DNA of 64,000 nucleotides from Cyclina sinensis (lineage: Eukaryota; Mollusca; Bivalvia; Venerida; Veneridae), in the NCBI GenBank assembly GCA_012932295.1, contig JAAONU010000011.1:39059951-39123950 (forward strand), read 5' to 3'. A program made the translations under genes and the position numbers. The notes below the pieces were generated by a model, which did not search any database, had not been told where the DNA came from, and saw only the letters and a list, made by a program, of their open reading frames with translations. Shown here piece by piece: positions 23,631-36,097 of the stretch (the stretch's first letter is position 1; each line of letters begins with the position of its first letter).

Positions 23631-23857
23631 ACTTATTGTCATCACTTTTTTCTTCACAGTTCTAAAGTCCCTGACCCCATACATAAAAAATGTGAGATAA
23701 TGTTTTTTCAATATTTCAGCAGTAATGCATATTACTTCACCTAATGTTGTTATGACCTTGTCACTGTATTCAAATCAGTATGAATTATAAGAATGAGAGA
23801 AATAAGATGTTAAGATCATTATGAAATACAGATTTTCAAAATGAGTTTGCTTTTCAG

Positions 23858-23935
23858 GTTGTCATCAGGAAGTGGAAGATTGCTCTGAAGATAATTTGAA
23901 TTTTACTGGTGATTGTATAAACCCAAAGTGGCAGG
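23858..23935 (+). other. NDUFAF1 5'UTR part of the first coding exon (predicted)
   Basis: TTTGCTTTTCAG (AG at 23856-23857) is a good acceptor. The frame of the start codon has TGA at 23897-23899 and TAA shortly before the ATG at 23936, so translation starts there and this stretch is untranslated. A noncoding first exon further left is likely but not identified. Confidence 0.55.
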
Positions 23936-26900
23936 ATGACGGTGCTAATTTTACGCAAACAAGGAACTGATACTCTGCTGGTAGCTGGCCTTCTTAAATC
24001 TTTAGGCTGTCAGGCTGTTCCTGTTAGAGAGTATTGTTTCTGTCATGCACAGAATTATAATCGTCAAAAGGCCTTGTTGTCAGTGGGTACTAGCATCACA
24101 AAGTTACAGAAACGCTTCAAACTGCAAGAACAACAGTCAGATATTGGTTTGTGGTTTGGACATAAGAGAAAGGTACCGACCAATCAAACATTACTTGAAG
24201 AGATATCCGATGGTTTGGAAATCATCAAAAAGGGAATCCCACAATATAAGCAAGAGTGGATCGAAAAGTTCTATGTTGATACAGACTTCTTTCCAGAACA
24301 CGGAGACTTTGAGTATTTTCAGCGTTTCACTGGTAATGAAAGTTTAAAAGGCTGGATGTTGTCAACGGATCAAGATACAGACCAGGGAAAGAGTACTGCT
24401 ACTTTGACAACAACTTCTTCAGGTACAGCACTCTTCAAAGGTTACTTAAACACTGATGTTCCGAAGGATGGAATCACTAAGAGGGCGGGATACTGCAATA
24501 TTAGATCTCCTTATAATAAGGTGAGATCATTGTGTAGTTTACTGCTTTAACAGTACACAATAACTATTGAAAATGTTTGTTCATTGTTGTTTGTTAGTGC
24601 TCACTTGATAAAAGAGATTGCCTGGCCTGCAGCAGTGATATAGCTAGTTACAGAGTAATTGAAATACTGCTGGAATATCTCTGTTCATGGTTGTTTAGGA
24701 TCCAGATCTCCCAAATCCATACTTGCTTAAATTGGATTCTTAATATTAACTAGCTGTGACAAAATAAGTCTTGAATGGGATTCAGACTGATGGTTTTCTT
24801 TCTTATATGAATTGATCAATATTTAGTTATGTGTAAATGCACTACCAAGGCCATATAAACATGTAAATGTGCTACCAGGGCCATTTAAACATGTAAATGC
24901 ACTACCAGGGCCATATAAAGAGAATCAAATTATGTAAACTTCACTTTCCTAAGCTATAGCAAAAAACAGCAAAATTACTCTTAAACCTGTTCAGAGATCC
25001 AGCAAGAGTTGAAAACACACACAGTCTCAATGACACATTATTGTAAGGGCAGATATTTGGAAGATTATTTAAAATTTTCTTAAGAAAAGTGATAGTTCCT
25101 TATCTAGAAATTAAGACATGGTAGAAGGCAGGGCATTGAACTCTTAGTCTAGAGGTACAAAGCCTGAATCCTATTAACCTGGCATCCACTATGAACTACA
25201 ATGGCAGCTTTTACAGTTTACAGTGCTAGGATGCTTATTTGCTAACCAGTATTCCTGTTGCTTGGTTCTATCCTAGGAAGAACCATTAAGAGAAGTTTCA
25301 TGGCAACAACTTTTTAATTAGTGTAAAAGAGTAAGTTTCAACTAACCTTGGTACTCCTTTATTACAGATTTCATTTGAAAGACAGATTCCATATGACTGG
25401 AGTCGATATACCCACATGTACGTTAAAGTGCGAGGCGATGGTAGAAACTACATGCTTATTGTTCAGATGGACAGGCACTTTGACCAACATATGTATGATC
25501 TTTATAATTTTCCACTATACACTAGAGGGGGTCCATACTGGCAGGTTGTCAAGGTAACTTCAGTTTCCTGTTTTGAAATTGAAAGTAGCTGATTTAGGTT
25601 GGTCTAAAAAATATTTTTATGCTCCCAAAGGGCAGCATAATTATAGTAGTTGCACTGTCCATCCATTATTCAATCCGTCTGTCCCATCATCTGTGCACAA
25701 CTCCTACAATTCTCGTTTGATTTTTGCCAATTATCATTATCAAGTGCCACATTGCATGTACTCTGACTTTTTCAATTCGAATATTTCTGTATAGAGATTG
25801 CCCTTTGTTAAATTCTACCTACAGTTCTCATATGATGTTCACCAATGTTTCATAGAATGATCATTATCAAGTGCCACAGGGCATATTATTAGACTTTTGA
25901 AGATGAGGGGGCATATTGTTTTGCAGATGTCAGTCCGTCAGTTCCAATCAATATCTAGAGAACCCTTGGACCCACCTTCCTCAATCTTGGTATTTCGGTT
26001 GGTCATGATCAGTAGATGACCCCTTTAGTTTTTCAGTTCATTAGGTCAAAGGCCAAGATCACAGATTACTTAAAAAGCAAAACAGTTTCCAATCAAGAAC
26101 TTAAGAACCGTTAGACCCACCTTCCTCAGACTTGGTTTGTTGGTTGGTCATGACCAGTAGATGACCCCTTTTGTTTTTCAGGTCACCAGGTCAGTTGCTA
26201 AGCTCACAGAGACCTTGAAAAGCAAAATGGTTTCTTATCAATAACCATAGAATGCTTATGCCCAGGTACTGCAAACTTGGTGTAAAGGTTGGAAATGAAC
26301 AGTAAATGACCCCTTTAGCTTTTCAGGTTACCACGTCAAAGGCCAAGGTCACAGTGACTTGCATAGCAAAATGTTTTCCGATCAATTAAAATAGAACACT
26401 CTGGCCCAGCTCCTGAAAACTTCACAGACAGGTTGGTCATGACCAGTAGATGACCCCTATAGTTTTTCAGGTAATTAAGTCAAAGACCAAAGTCAGTGAA
26501 CTTGAAAAGCAAAATGGTTTCTGATCAATAACTATAGAACCCTAGGTCCCACCTCCCCCAATCTTGGTGTGTAAGCTAGTAATGACAAAAGGATAATCCC
26601 TTTAGTTTTTCAGGTCATTAGGTTAAAGGCCAAGGTCACAGTGACCTTGAAAAGTAAAACAGTTTCTGATCAATAACTATAGAACACTTGGGCCCAGTGT
26701 ACTCAAATTTGGTGTGTAGGTTGGTCATGACCAGTAGATGACCCCTTTATTTTTTCAGATCACCAGGTCAGTGGCCAAGGTCACAGTGACAGTGAAAAGC
26801 AAAATGGTTTCAAATCAGTAACTGTAGAATGTTTGGGCCCAGGATCCTGAAATTTGGTTTGTAGGTTGGTCATGAGCAGTAGATGATCCCTTTAGTTTTT

Positions 26901-29038
26901 CAAATCATAGAACACTTAGGCCCAGGTTCATCAGACTTGGTTTGAAGGTTGGTAATGACCCATAAATGACCCTTTTAGCTTTTCAGGTCACCAGGTCAAA
27001 GGCAGAGGTCACAGTGACCTGGAATAGCAAAATGGTTTTCGATCAATTACTTTAGAATGCTTGGGCCAGGCCCCTTCAAAACTTCACAGGCAGGTTGGTC
27101 ATGGCCAGTAGATAACCACTGTTATTTTTCAGGTGATTAAGTCAAAGGCCAAGGTCACAGTGACCTTGAAAAGCAAAACGGTTTCCAATCAGTAACTATA
27201 GAACTCTTGAATGCACCTTCCTCAATCTTGGTATGTGAGCTGGTCATGATGAGTAGATGACCCCTATAGTTTTGGGGTCATTAGGTTAAAGGTCAAGGTC
27301 ACAGTGACCATGAAAAGCAAATTGTTTTCCAAGTTATAACTATAGAATGCTTGGGCTCAGGTTCCTCAAATTTGTATGTACTTTATTCATACCAGTAGAT
27401 GACCCCTATAGTTTTTCGTGTTGTTAGGTCAAAGGCCAATGTCACAGTGACGGTGAAAAGAAAAAAAAAACTTTTCCAATAAATATGTAGAAGATCCTTG
27501 TGCCCAGGTTCATCAGATTTGATGACCTCTATAGATTTTCAGATCACTAGGTCAAAGGCTAAGGGCACAGTGACCTTGAAAAGCAAAACAGTTTCCTATC
27601 AATAACTACAGAATGCCTGGGCCCAGGCTTCTTTAAATTTTATAGGCAGGTTGGAAATGGCAAGGAGATCACCCCTAAGTCTTTAGGGTCATTAGATCAA
27701 AGGTCAATGTCATATTGATCATTAACTGGAAAATGGTTTCCAGTTAATAACTAGAGAACCTTCAAGCATTGGCTTCACAGACTAGCTATACAGGTTGGTC
27801 TGTTCAGGAGATGATCCCTATTGTCTTTGAGGTCACTAGGCCAAGGTCACAGTGGCCATACACCATAAAGAAGAAAACAGATTCTGATTTACAAATGGAG
27901 AAGCCTTGGGCCTTGCTGCCTCAAAACTTCCTACCTACCCATCCTCCCACATGCCTTCCTACCTACCCATGCAGTTCCTGTACTCTTTTGAGTTCTGCAG
28001 TAATTGAACTTTATACATTTTATAGCCAAAGTGTCATTGATAATTATAATCTAAAGTTCCTCTTATTCATCTACTTGCCTTGGCTAATAGCTTTTGATAT
28101 CAGAAGCCCCTGTCATCCTCCCTTAAATGTATTGACACAAGTCCCTGTCCTCCTTCTACCTTCCTATACTTTTATGGCTGCCTCTAGGGATAAGGTGCTA
28201 GGGGGGCATACATGTTTTCTCTTGTTGGCATAGTTATTGCCCTTTGTTAAATTTTACTTATTATTGCAACTGTGCACAACTCCTACATTTCTCAGTCTTT
28301 CACAGAATGATTACTATAAAATGCCACAGTGCATATACTCGGGTTTTTGCGATTTAATAAAATTTGGCAGGGTTATTGCCCATGGTTTAATTTTACGTTA
28401 GACTAATAAATTACATCAATTTGTCAGTTCATTAGTTCTGTTCTCTGAATTATCTTCATTAAAATTTTTTATAACAAGAAAAATTAGTCATTTACCAAAG
28501 AAGACTTGTCATTCCTGAAAAAAAAAATGTTTGTAAAACCATTGAACCAGTACCATGCTAAATATCGAAAATGGACTTGTCCATCTTTCAATTGGGATAG
28601 ATCCATTAATTTTTTATGGGGGTGCTTATTGAAAATTTTCAGACATAATGGCAAATAGTGAGGACCTTGATCAGGCTGAATGGGTGTGCAGGCTGATCTA
28701 GATCTATACTGATCGCAAAGGTAGAGTCATTTGCCTCCAGCAGGTTAAAGGTTAAAGAAATTCACTTTCAGAAGACCAGTAGAACATGAAATAATTACAT
28801 TGTATATTTTCAGATTCCCCTAGCCAGCTTTTTTCTTGCCTTTCAAGGGCGTGCCCAAGATCAGCAACAAAGACTTACACTAGACAGAATTAAATACTTT
28901 GGAATAACTGCTGGAGATGGAGTGAAAGGGCCATTTCATCTGGAGATAGATTTCATAGCACTTGTTAGGGATGCATTAGCTGATGTAAACAGAGATTTTA
29001 AATATGAACTTTACCAGAAAAGGAGATGGGAAACTTGA
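23936..29038 (+). CDS. NDUFAF1: NDUFAF1 / CIA30, mitochondrial complex I assembly factor, complete, 3 coding exons
   Basis: Assembly chaperone for the membrane arm of NADH:ubiquinone oxidoreductase in mitochondria. Exons are 23936-24520 (195 codons), 25368-25553 (62 codons) and 28814-29038 (74 codons plus stop); all are phase 0 with GT-AG borders, giving 331 aa (human 327). The first 60 residues are rich in Arg, Lys and Ser and poor in acids, as in a mitochondrial presequence. The CIA30 domain (about residues 140-315) shows GITKRAGYCNIRSP, DWSRYTHMYVKVRGDGRNYM, YTRGGPYWQ, GRAQDQQ and GPFHLEIDFIAL, all family hallmarks. The start is set by an in-frame stop upstream. Intron 2 (3.26 kb) is nearly filled by nested repeat elements. 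The gene faces away from CHP1. Confidence 0.96.
24832..24919 (+). repeat. 30-bp tandem repeat, 3 copies
   Basis: ATGTAAATGCACTACCAGGG followed by CCATATAAAC repeats three times with a few changes in NDUFAF1 intron 1. Confidence 0.85.
25612..28420 (+). mobile_element. outer element split by a second one, in NDUFAF1 intron 2
   Basis: Left part 25612-25899 starts after a T-run with ATGCTCCCAAAGGGCAGCAT, then carries TGTGCACAACTCCTACA and GATCATTATCAAGTGCCACA blocks. The same blocks resume at 28230-28345 (CTGTGCACAACTCCTACATT, ATGCCACAGTGCATA). The 25900-28226 element therefore interrupts an older copy. The right boundary is approximate. Confidence 0.65.
25900..28226 (+). mobile_element. tandem-unit element, GGGGGCATA family, about 14 units
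   Basis: The 5' side reads GATGAGGGGGCATATTG. Units of about 150-165 bp follow, marked by GGTTGGTCATGACCAGTAGATGACCCCT, AGGTCAAAGGCCAAGGTCAC and AAGCAAAATGGTTTC. The 3' end reads GGGGGGCATACATGTTTT then CTCTTGTT (28219-28226). The same family lies in opposite orientation at 42180-43990 and 55541-57600. Several units carry the exact palindrome GGTCACAGTGACC (26634, 27007, 27153, 27297). Confidence 0.85.
28610..28745 (+). repeat. dispersed hairpin repeat, pair of 44475-44600
   Basis: GGCAAATAGTG...GATCAGGCTG...CAGGCTGATC...CTGATCGC resembles 44475-44600 in the same orientation. The arms here pair 9 of 10. It ends about 70 bases before NDUFAF1 exon 3. Confidence 0.6.
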
Positions 29039-29222
29039 GCGTTTCTTTAAGTGTCAGCTCAGCTTTGGTTTAACATCATGTACTTGAAATGTGTAAATTA
29101 CTGACAACGAAGACTTTATCTTCAAATTTGTAACTGTTGGAAGAGAATTTTTTTTTTTTTTTTGAAATGGTTTTATTCTAGACTGTTTAGAAAATATCTT
29201 TGAATGTAAAAACTTGCAGAGG

Positions 29223-29228
29223 AATAAA
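29223..29228 (+). promoter_or_regulatory. candidate NDUFAF1 polyadenylation signal
   Basis: AATAAA lies 185 bases past the NDUFAF1 stop codon, after a T-rich stretch. It is the first canonical signal downstream. The cleavage site is not visible from sequence alone. Confidence 0.6.
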
Positions 29229-29245
29229 ATGTTTTATAAGTTGCC

Positions 29246-32200
29246 ATAAAATAAGTTTATTTTAATGAAGAGGAAAATATGAAACAAAAAGTTATTAGGA
29301 TTCTAGCTATTAAAATATACATAACTGTACAGTAACTTTTCACCCAAATGACAAAAGATCTCTGGATGTATTTTTGATATGTTTTCAAATTTCTTGTGTA
29401 TTGGGTATTAAGACATAAATAACTCTGTGAGATTGTATACTAGGCATATTAAATATAGGTATATACCTTCTTCATACATAAGAATCTGTAAGCAGTATAA
29501 GGTGCTTGAAGTAGTGTTTATGTTAACTCAACAAATAGTAAGTATTTAACAAGTTTCCCCTCTTTTGTTAACAAAATTATGTCTCTAAATTTCTGTAAAG
29601 TTCAGTTTCTTCAGTAACAAAATATCGCTGACCTGAACTATTAAATTTTACCTATTAACATCTTCATATAGAAACCAAAGGCACTTTTGCCCATAAAGTT
29701 AGACACATCTAATGTATGAAAGACCACAAGTGTTTTTAAATATCTTTGACATCTCATCATTTGTTAATAAGTGTTTTGACAAATTTAATGCATCTTTGCT
29801 TAAAGAGTGCCCACGGTCTTGACAAACCAAATGCATCTTTCCTCACAAGTGCTTAGGAAAACGAAATGCATCTTTTGCTCACAAGTGTTTGATAAACTTC
29901 ATATGTCCAAGGTTAGATTACTCTTGGCCTCTTAGGTCAAGGTCAGAAATCATTTTAAAAATTATATAGTGCTAGCCTTTATGTTCCTGTCCGATCTATA
30001 GCTCTGTAATACATGGAAGGATTTTGAAATACCTTTGAGCAAATGTTCACCAGAAAGACTTGATATGTTGCAGACTATGTATTTCTCTGTCTGTACTGCC
30101 AGGTAACATAGAAGGTGCTTGTTCAAGCCATGTTCACATTGGAACTCTGCCATTTCTTCTTATCAAGGTTGTGATAAAACTTTCCACCAATGTTCATCAC
30201 ATGGAAACATGTTGTGAACAAGATCCAGCTTTCTAGGTCAAGGTCAGAAATCATTGTCCAAATAAGGATGCTGCCAGCATTAATAATCCTGATTGTTCTG
30301 TTACTCTGTGACTATATTCAAAAGGAATTTGAAATATGTTGAGTAAATGATCACTAGATAGATTCAGGAAGTCCGTGTACAATGTTTGCTCTGTAATTGC
30401 CAATTTTTCAGTGATGTCAATATAACTTGCCACCAATGTTTTTTACATAGAAAGGACTTACTAGATAGATGTAATGTGTCACAGATTATTTGTCTGTCTG
30501 TCCACTTGTCTATTCATCTGTACTGCCTAATAAAGCATACCGCTTATGTACATGTTACTGTCCACCCTGTAACTCACTGTTTCTAGTACTCGACAAGATT
30601 TTAAAATAACTTTAAAGTGTTCATTTGGTTGAAGTGCTGTGGGTGACAAGGTGTCTGCTGCCTGTACCAGCAAATGGTGTATAATACAGCGTACCTGTAT
30701 ATTTGTGTTGACAGTGTTTGTCATGATTACATACTGTGACAGGATTTAAAGAAAGCATGGCACAAATGTTCACCAGACTGAGTTGTTGCACTGTCCATAT
30801 GTACTGCCAAATAATGTAGAATATTTATTCACTTTTGTGTTTGCTTTGCATCTCACTTGTACATTATATGATTTTGAAATATTTTGGAGCATTGTCACCA
30901 TACTGTCTCAATATGTTAGAAACTTTTACTCCATACATTTGTCGGTCATTAAATTCACACTACCTTGAAAGTTCCTGAACTTTAATGTCGAGATTTGTTA
31001 TTTCACTTAACAGCACTTTTTCAAACCAAACCATTCAGGGGCATTTGTCAGTATCAGTAACATCTCATTGCTTTTTTTCCAAATTAGTCATCAACTTCCC
31101 TTTGTGTTATTTTATATTTTTTTCATGCCTTCAACATAATTATAACTCATTGAAACTTCAAGTACAGAATCTGTTATCATTCTGGGAATCTCATTAAGAG
31201 CATTTTGTTAACCAAATATGTCAGATTTGGTAGAATGTAGCACTTGATAACTTTTGCAACTGAAATATTGCCAACATTTATCAATTTAATGAAGGACAAT
31301 AATTCCCAAGTTATGATAGCATTTGGCATTCATCATTATCTAATATAACACAATATAAAAAAAATGCCAAGTATCTGATTTGGGTTCTGGAAAGAATTAT
31401 TTCTTCAAGTTCATATGAAATAACTCACGGCAATAACTCTGCAGTTAATGGATAAATTGTAATAGTGTTTGGCGTGCATCGTTTGGTAGTTAGTGTTTAA
31501 AATCCTACAAAGTTCAAACAAAATCTATCCAGCTACATCCGAGTTTTTACACTGGACAACAAAAATTCCTATAGCAATAAACAACAAAGGGCCCTGCTAC
31601 CAGTGTGTGAGTTTTGACATTATTATTTAATGACTGTGTACACATAATTACATTATTTCTAACCAAGTTTCAGTTCAATCCGGCAAACGACTTTTGAGTT
31701 AATGGTATGGCTCCAGACAGAAAGACTTATGTATTCATAAAATAATAAAGAACCATAACTCTACTATGCCTTGACTGCCATGGCACTGTACATGCATCTC
31801 ATTATTAATTACCACATTTCTAAGTTTCAACTTAAACCTGAAAAACACTGCTAAGTTTTGGCTCCAGAAAGGTAAGTCAATGACAGTTCCAACCTGTCTA
31901 GCTAGCTAGAGCATTGGATTGTCAGTCATGGGGTTCACATTTCAAACCCCAACAGAATTTGTCTGTGTTGATTGATCTCTGACAATGCGTCTGAAAGTTA
32001 TTTGCCCCTAACCTCTGATTCAAGTATTTGGTTGGACACCCAGTTAGACTTGTTTGATGGTATGTCCAGAAAGAGGTTGAAACTGGCATTAAACCCCTAT
32101 AAAAACAAATGGAAAAGATTGACAGACTCCAAAACAATCCCTCTCCCTGAAGAACTGGAATGGATAATGTTCATGTTTCCATACTTTGTATGAATTTAAA

Positions 32201-32335
32201 GATATGGAAATTTTATTTTGTTTCCTAAACAGCATCCAAAAAGTTTTGAAGGAGTATCAAAAAAAAAAAAACAATTCTGTTGTTCTGTAAGACTTTTTAT
32301 AGTCATCTTATATCTGTATTAACATTGACTTTTTT
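29246..32335. other. intergenic, degraded repeats, no gene
   Basis: Between the NDUFAF1 3' end and the element at 32336. From about 29850 to 30770 there are diverged units (CTAGGTCAAGGTCAGAAATCATT near 29933 and 30233, CAATGTTCACCAG) related to those at 53540-54165. At 31888-31960 a tRNA-like stretch ends TTTCAAACCCC (box-B-like) and may be an old SINE head. The rest is AT-rich without a recognisable frame. Confidence 0.45.
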
Positions 32336-35300
32336 AGCTCACCTGAGCACAGAGAGCTCATGAGTGAGCTATTGGGATCATTGATTGTCTGGCGTCTGTC
32401 GGCGTGCGTCATGCGTCGTCAACAATTTGACTTGAACGACTTCTCCTCCTATACCGCTAAGCCGACTTTGCCCAAACAAGAACTCTGGTTGCCATGGCAA
32501 CAGAAAGGAAAAATTTTGAAAATCTTCTTGTCTCAAACGACAATGCTGTGAGCCTTAAGATTTGATATGTAGCATTCTTTAGTGGACCTTTACCAAGTTT
32601 GTTCAAATTATACCTCTGGGGTCAAATTTTGCCCCACCTAGGGATCAATTGATTTTACATAGGCTTATATAGGGAAAACTTTGAAAATCTTCTTGTCTGA
32701 AACCACAAGGCCCTGAGCCTTAAGATTTGGTATGTAGCAATGTCTATTGGACCTCTATCAAGTTTGTTCAACTTATACCCCTTGGGTCAAATTCAGCTCT
32801 GCCGCAGAGGTCAATTGATTTTACATAGGCTTATATAGGGAAAATTTTGAAAATCTTCTTGTCCAAACAACAAGGCCCTAAGCCTTAAAGTTTGATATGA
32901 ACTATTGTCTAGCAGACCTCTACCAAGTTTGTTCAAATTATACCTCCGGGGTCAAATTGGCCGCACCTACATTGTGGGGGTCATTTGATTTTACATACTA
33001 GGCTTAAATAGGGAAAACTTCGAAAATCTTCTTGTCTGAAACCACAAGGCTCTGAGCCTGAAGAATTGGTATGTCGCAATGTGAAGTGGACCTCTACCAA
33101 GTTTGTTCAAATTATACCTCTGGGGTCAAGTTTGGCCCCACCTAGGAGTCAAATGATTTTACCTAGGCTTATATAGGGAAAACAAGAAAATCTTGTCTGA
33201 AACTTCAAGGCTCTGAGCCTTATAAGATTTTGTATGTAGCAATGTCTTTTAGACCTCTACCAAGTTTGTTCAAATTATGCCCCTGGGGTCTATTTTGGCC
33301 CAATGCCAGGGGTCAATTTATTTTACATAGGCTTATACAGGCAAAACTTAAAACAAGAGGGCCATTATGGCCCTAAATCACTCACCTGAGTCTTATTGCT
33401 CATGTTTCAAGTATCGTCAGTCTTATTGCTCATGTTACAAGTATCGTCATTGGTTGTTATGGGTGTTTGTTGTTTGCAAGTTTGAATAAGTTTGCAATAA
33501 GTTTGAAGACTCTGGGTGTAATAGCACTCAAATATTTTAGCAGAAATAGTTTTACTTTACAGGTCCCAGTGAATTTGACCTTTGACCTACAGATCTCAAA
33601 AACAATAGAGCTCTTCTAATATAATTACCCTATGAAGTTTAAAGATTCTGGGTGTAATGGTACTCCAGTTTCTGAGCAGAAATAGTTCTCACTCTACAGG
33701 TCCCTATGACCTTGAATTTTGACCTACTGAACCCAAAAATGATAGGATTCTTTTACTAAATAAAGACAATTATCCTATGCAGTTTGAAGGCTCTGGGTGC
33801 AATGGTACTCCTGTTACTGAGCAGAAACAGTTTTCACTCTAGAGGTCCCTGTGAACTTAACCTTTGACCTATGGACCATAAAAACAATAGGGTTCTTCTA
33901 ATACAATAATTCTATAAAGTTTGAAGGCTCTGGGTGTAATGATACTACAGTTACTCTGCAGAAATACTTTTCACTCTACAGGTCCCTGTGACACTGACCT
34001 TTGACTTACTAGCCCCATAAACAATATGGTTGTTCTAATTAATAAAAGCAATCATCCTATGAAGTTTGAAGGCTCTGGGTGAAATGCTACTCCTGTTATT
34101 GAGTGGAAAAGGTTTTCACTCTAGAGGTCCCTCTTATCTTGAACTTTGACCTACTGACCCAAAAAACAAAATGGTTTTTTCTACTCAAAAATGGCAATAA
34201 CCCTGTGAAGTTTGAAGGCCTTGGGTCAACTGGTAATCAAGTTATTGAAAGGAAACGAAGTGTGAAAAAATAGACACCCATGGAGAGGGCAGAAACAATA
34301 TGTCTCCATCAGAAGTGCAGGATTGGGGGAAGACATAACAATGAACAATTGAAGGTCTAGCCCTTGGTGTTTCAGAGCAGCAGATCTTTTAAGTTTTCCC
34401 TATAAAAGTCCTTGTGTAAAATCAAATACCCCCTCTCCCCCCCCCCCCCCCCCGCCCCCTCCCCCCGGTTTGGGCCAGTTTTGACCCCAGGGTCATGGTT
34501 TGAACAAATTTGGTAAAGGTCCACCAGACAATGCTGCACACTCTAGGCCTTGTGGTTTCTGACAAAAAGATTTTTTTTATAGTTTTTCCTATATAACTCT
34601 ATGTAAAACATGTGTCCCCTTGGGCGGGGCCATTTTTGACCAAGGTGCCATGATTTGAACAAACTTGGTAGAGGTCCACTTCACAATGCTGCACATAAAA
34701 TATCTAAACTCTTGGTCTTGTGGTTTCTGACAAGAAGATTTTTAAAGTTTTACCTATATAAACCTATGTAAAATCAACTGACCCCTGGGGTGGGGACAAT
34801 ATTGACCCCACGGTCATAATTTGAACAAACTTGGTAGATGTCCACTAGATGATGCTTCATACCAAATATCTAAGCTCCAGGCCTTGAGGTTTCAGAAAAG
34901 AAGATATTTAAAGATCCAACTTTTAAAATCTTTTTTTAGCTCCAGTGAACCAGAAATGCAATGGACCAGAACCATTTGAACAATCTTGTAGAGCTTCATG
35001 CAAGGAACATCCCAGGCAAGTTTCACTAAATTTGGCCCATTGGTTTCAGAGATGTTGTTTGAATGAAACGTTGACGACAGACGGATGGACAGACGACAGC
35101 TGATCAGAAAAGCTCACCGTGCTCAGGTGAGCTAAAATACAGGCTTATATAGGCAAAACTTAAAAAAAAACACTTCTTGTCTGAAACCACAAAGCCTAGA
35201 ACTTAGATATTTTTAATGGAGCATGATATTTTTAATGGAGCATCAGCTAGAGGTCTTCTACCAAGTTTGTTCAAATTATGCGCCTTGATTGAAAATTGGC

Positions 35301-35436
35301 TCTACCATGGGGTCACTTGAATTCATATAGATTTATATAGGGTGAATCTTAAAAAAGCTTCTGATGTTTGCTCAACAGCTGACCCAAAGGCAAAATACTC
35401 AGGTGAGCGATCTAGGGCTATCATGGCCCTCTTGTT
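32336..35436 (+). mobile_element. tandem-unit element interrupted by a second, oppositely oriented one
   Basis: It opens after TTTTT with AGCTCACCTGAGCACAGAGAGCT. Units of about 145 bp carry CTACCAAGTTTGTTCAAATTAT, GGGGTCAA and TTTTACATAGGCTTATATAGG. The last left unit is near 33300 and the array resumes at about 35136. It closes with ACTCAGGTGAGCGATCTAGG, an imperfect form of the GGGCCATCATGGCCC hairpin, and CTCTTGTT (35429-35436). The element at 33352-35133 lies inside it. Confidence 0.82.
33352..35133 (-). mobile_element. nested two-part tandem-unit element
   Basis: On the plus strand it begins AACAAGAGGGCCATTATGGCCCT then ACTCACCTGAG, and ends AGCTCACCGTGCTCAGGTGAGCT followed by an A-run. 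The left half repeats a unit with GAAGTTTGAAGGCTCTGGGTG and CACTCTACAGGTCCCTGTGA. The right half repeats a different unit with TTGAACAAACTTGGTAGAGG and GTGGTTTCTGACAAGAAGAT. Same family as 37625-39295. A C-rich block (34435-34470) sits in the middle. Confidence 0.85.
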
Positions 35437-35469
35437 ATTTCATGCTTTTGTGAAAATTTTTAAATTTAT

Positions 35470-36097
35470 AAACACAGACATAACAAAAATAACAAGGATA
35501 TCGTTGGAAACGATGGATGTTCCCCAATTGAACACATGTTCAACAAATGCCTTTCATAGATTTGGAGTTATAGTCTGGACAAAAGTGTTCAAATTAAATG
35601 TAATAAAATGAGTTAATTCAAAATGTAGGTAAGGAAGAGTTATGTTCATAATACACTGCACTTCCACTCTGTCTTCTTAACTTTCCACAAAATAGCTTTG
35701 GAGTTATGTTCAGGTCAAAAATTTATCAAAAGGAGTGATTCCGAAATTAAGCTTGACAGAGCTTTTGTTCTTGCACATTGTGAATCCTCACTGCATTCTA
35801 TCATTGTGCACACTTTCATCATAATCCCCTAAATAGATTTGGAGTTATGCTCTACACAAACGATCACAGATGGTAAGGCTTCAATGGGCATAAAGCTGTG
35901 AAAAATCGCTGAACTAGAACATGTCACTAACATGTTTTCTACTGGTAGTAAAGCCTCCTATCAAGTTTCAATGAATTCCAGCCAATATTTGCTGAGAAAC
36001 TGTTTGGACAAAAATTACATAAAAAAACATCAAAGGGGCATAATTTTGTGAAAAATCACTGAACCGGAACATGCCTGTAATATGCATACCTCCTCTT
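35470..36097 (+). mobile_element. tandem-unit repeat of the GGGGCATAACTTTGTG family, left segment
   Basis: Units with TTTGGAGTTATGTTCAGG and then GGGGCATAATTTTGTGAAAAATCACTGAAC and AATTCCAG..AATGAATTCC-type blocks. The first 250 bases are closely similar to 54190-54440. It continues at 37540-37624 after the LINE insertion and at 39296-40560 after the element insertion. Confidence 0.75.

Noticed and set aside
27769..28233. 154-residue plus-strand open frame
   Set aside because: It falls wholly inside the tandem-unit element of NDUFAF1 intron 2 and its antisense relative appears at 42132-42497, so it is repeat sequence.
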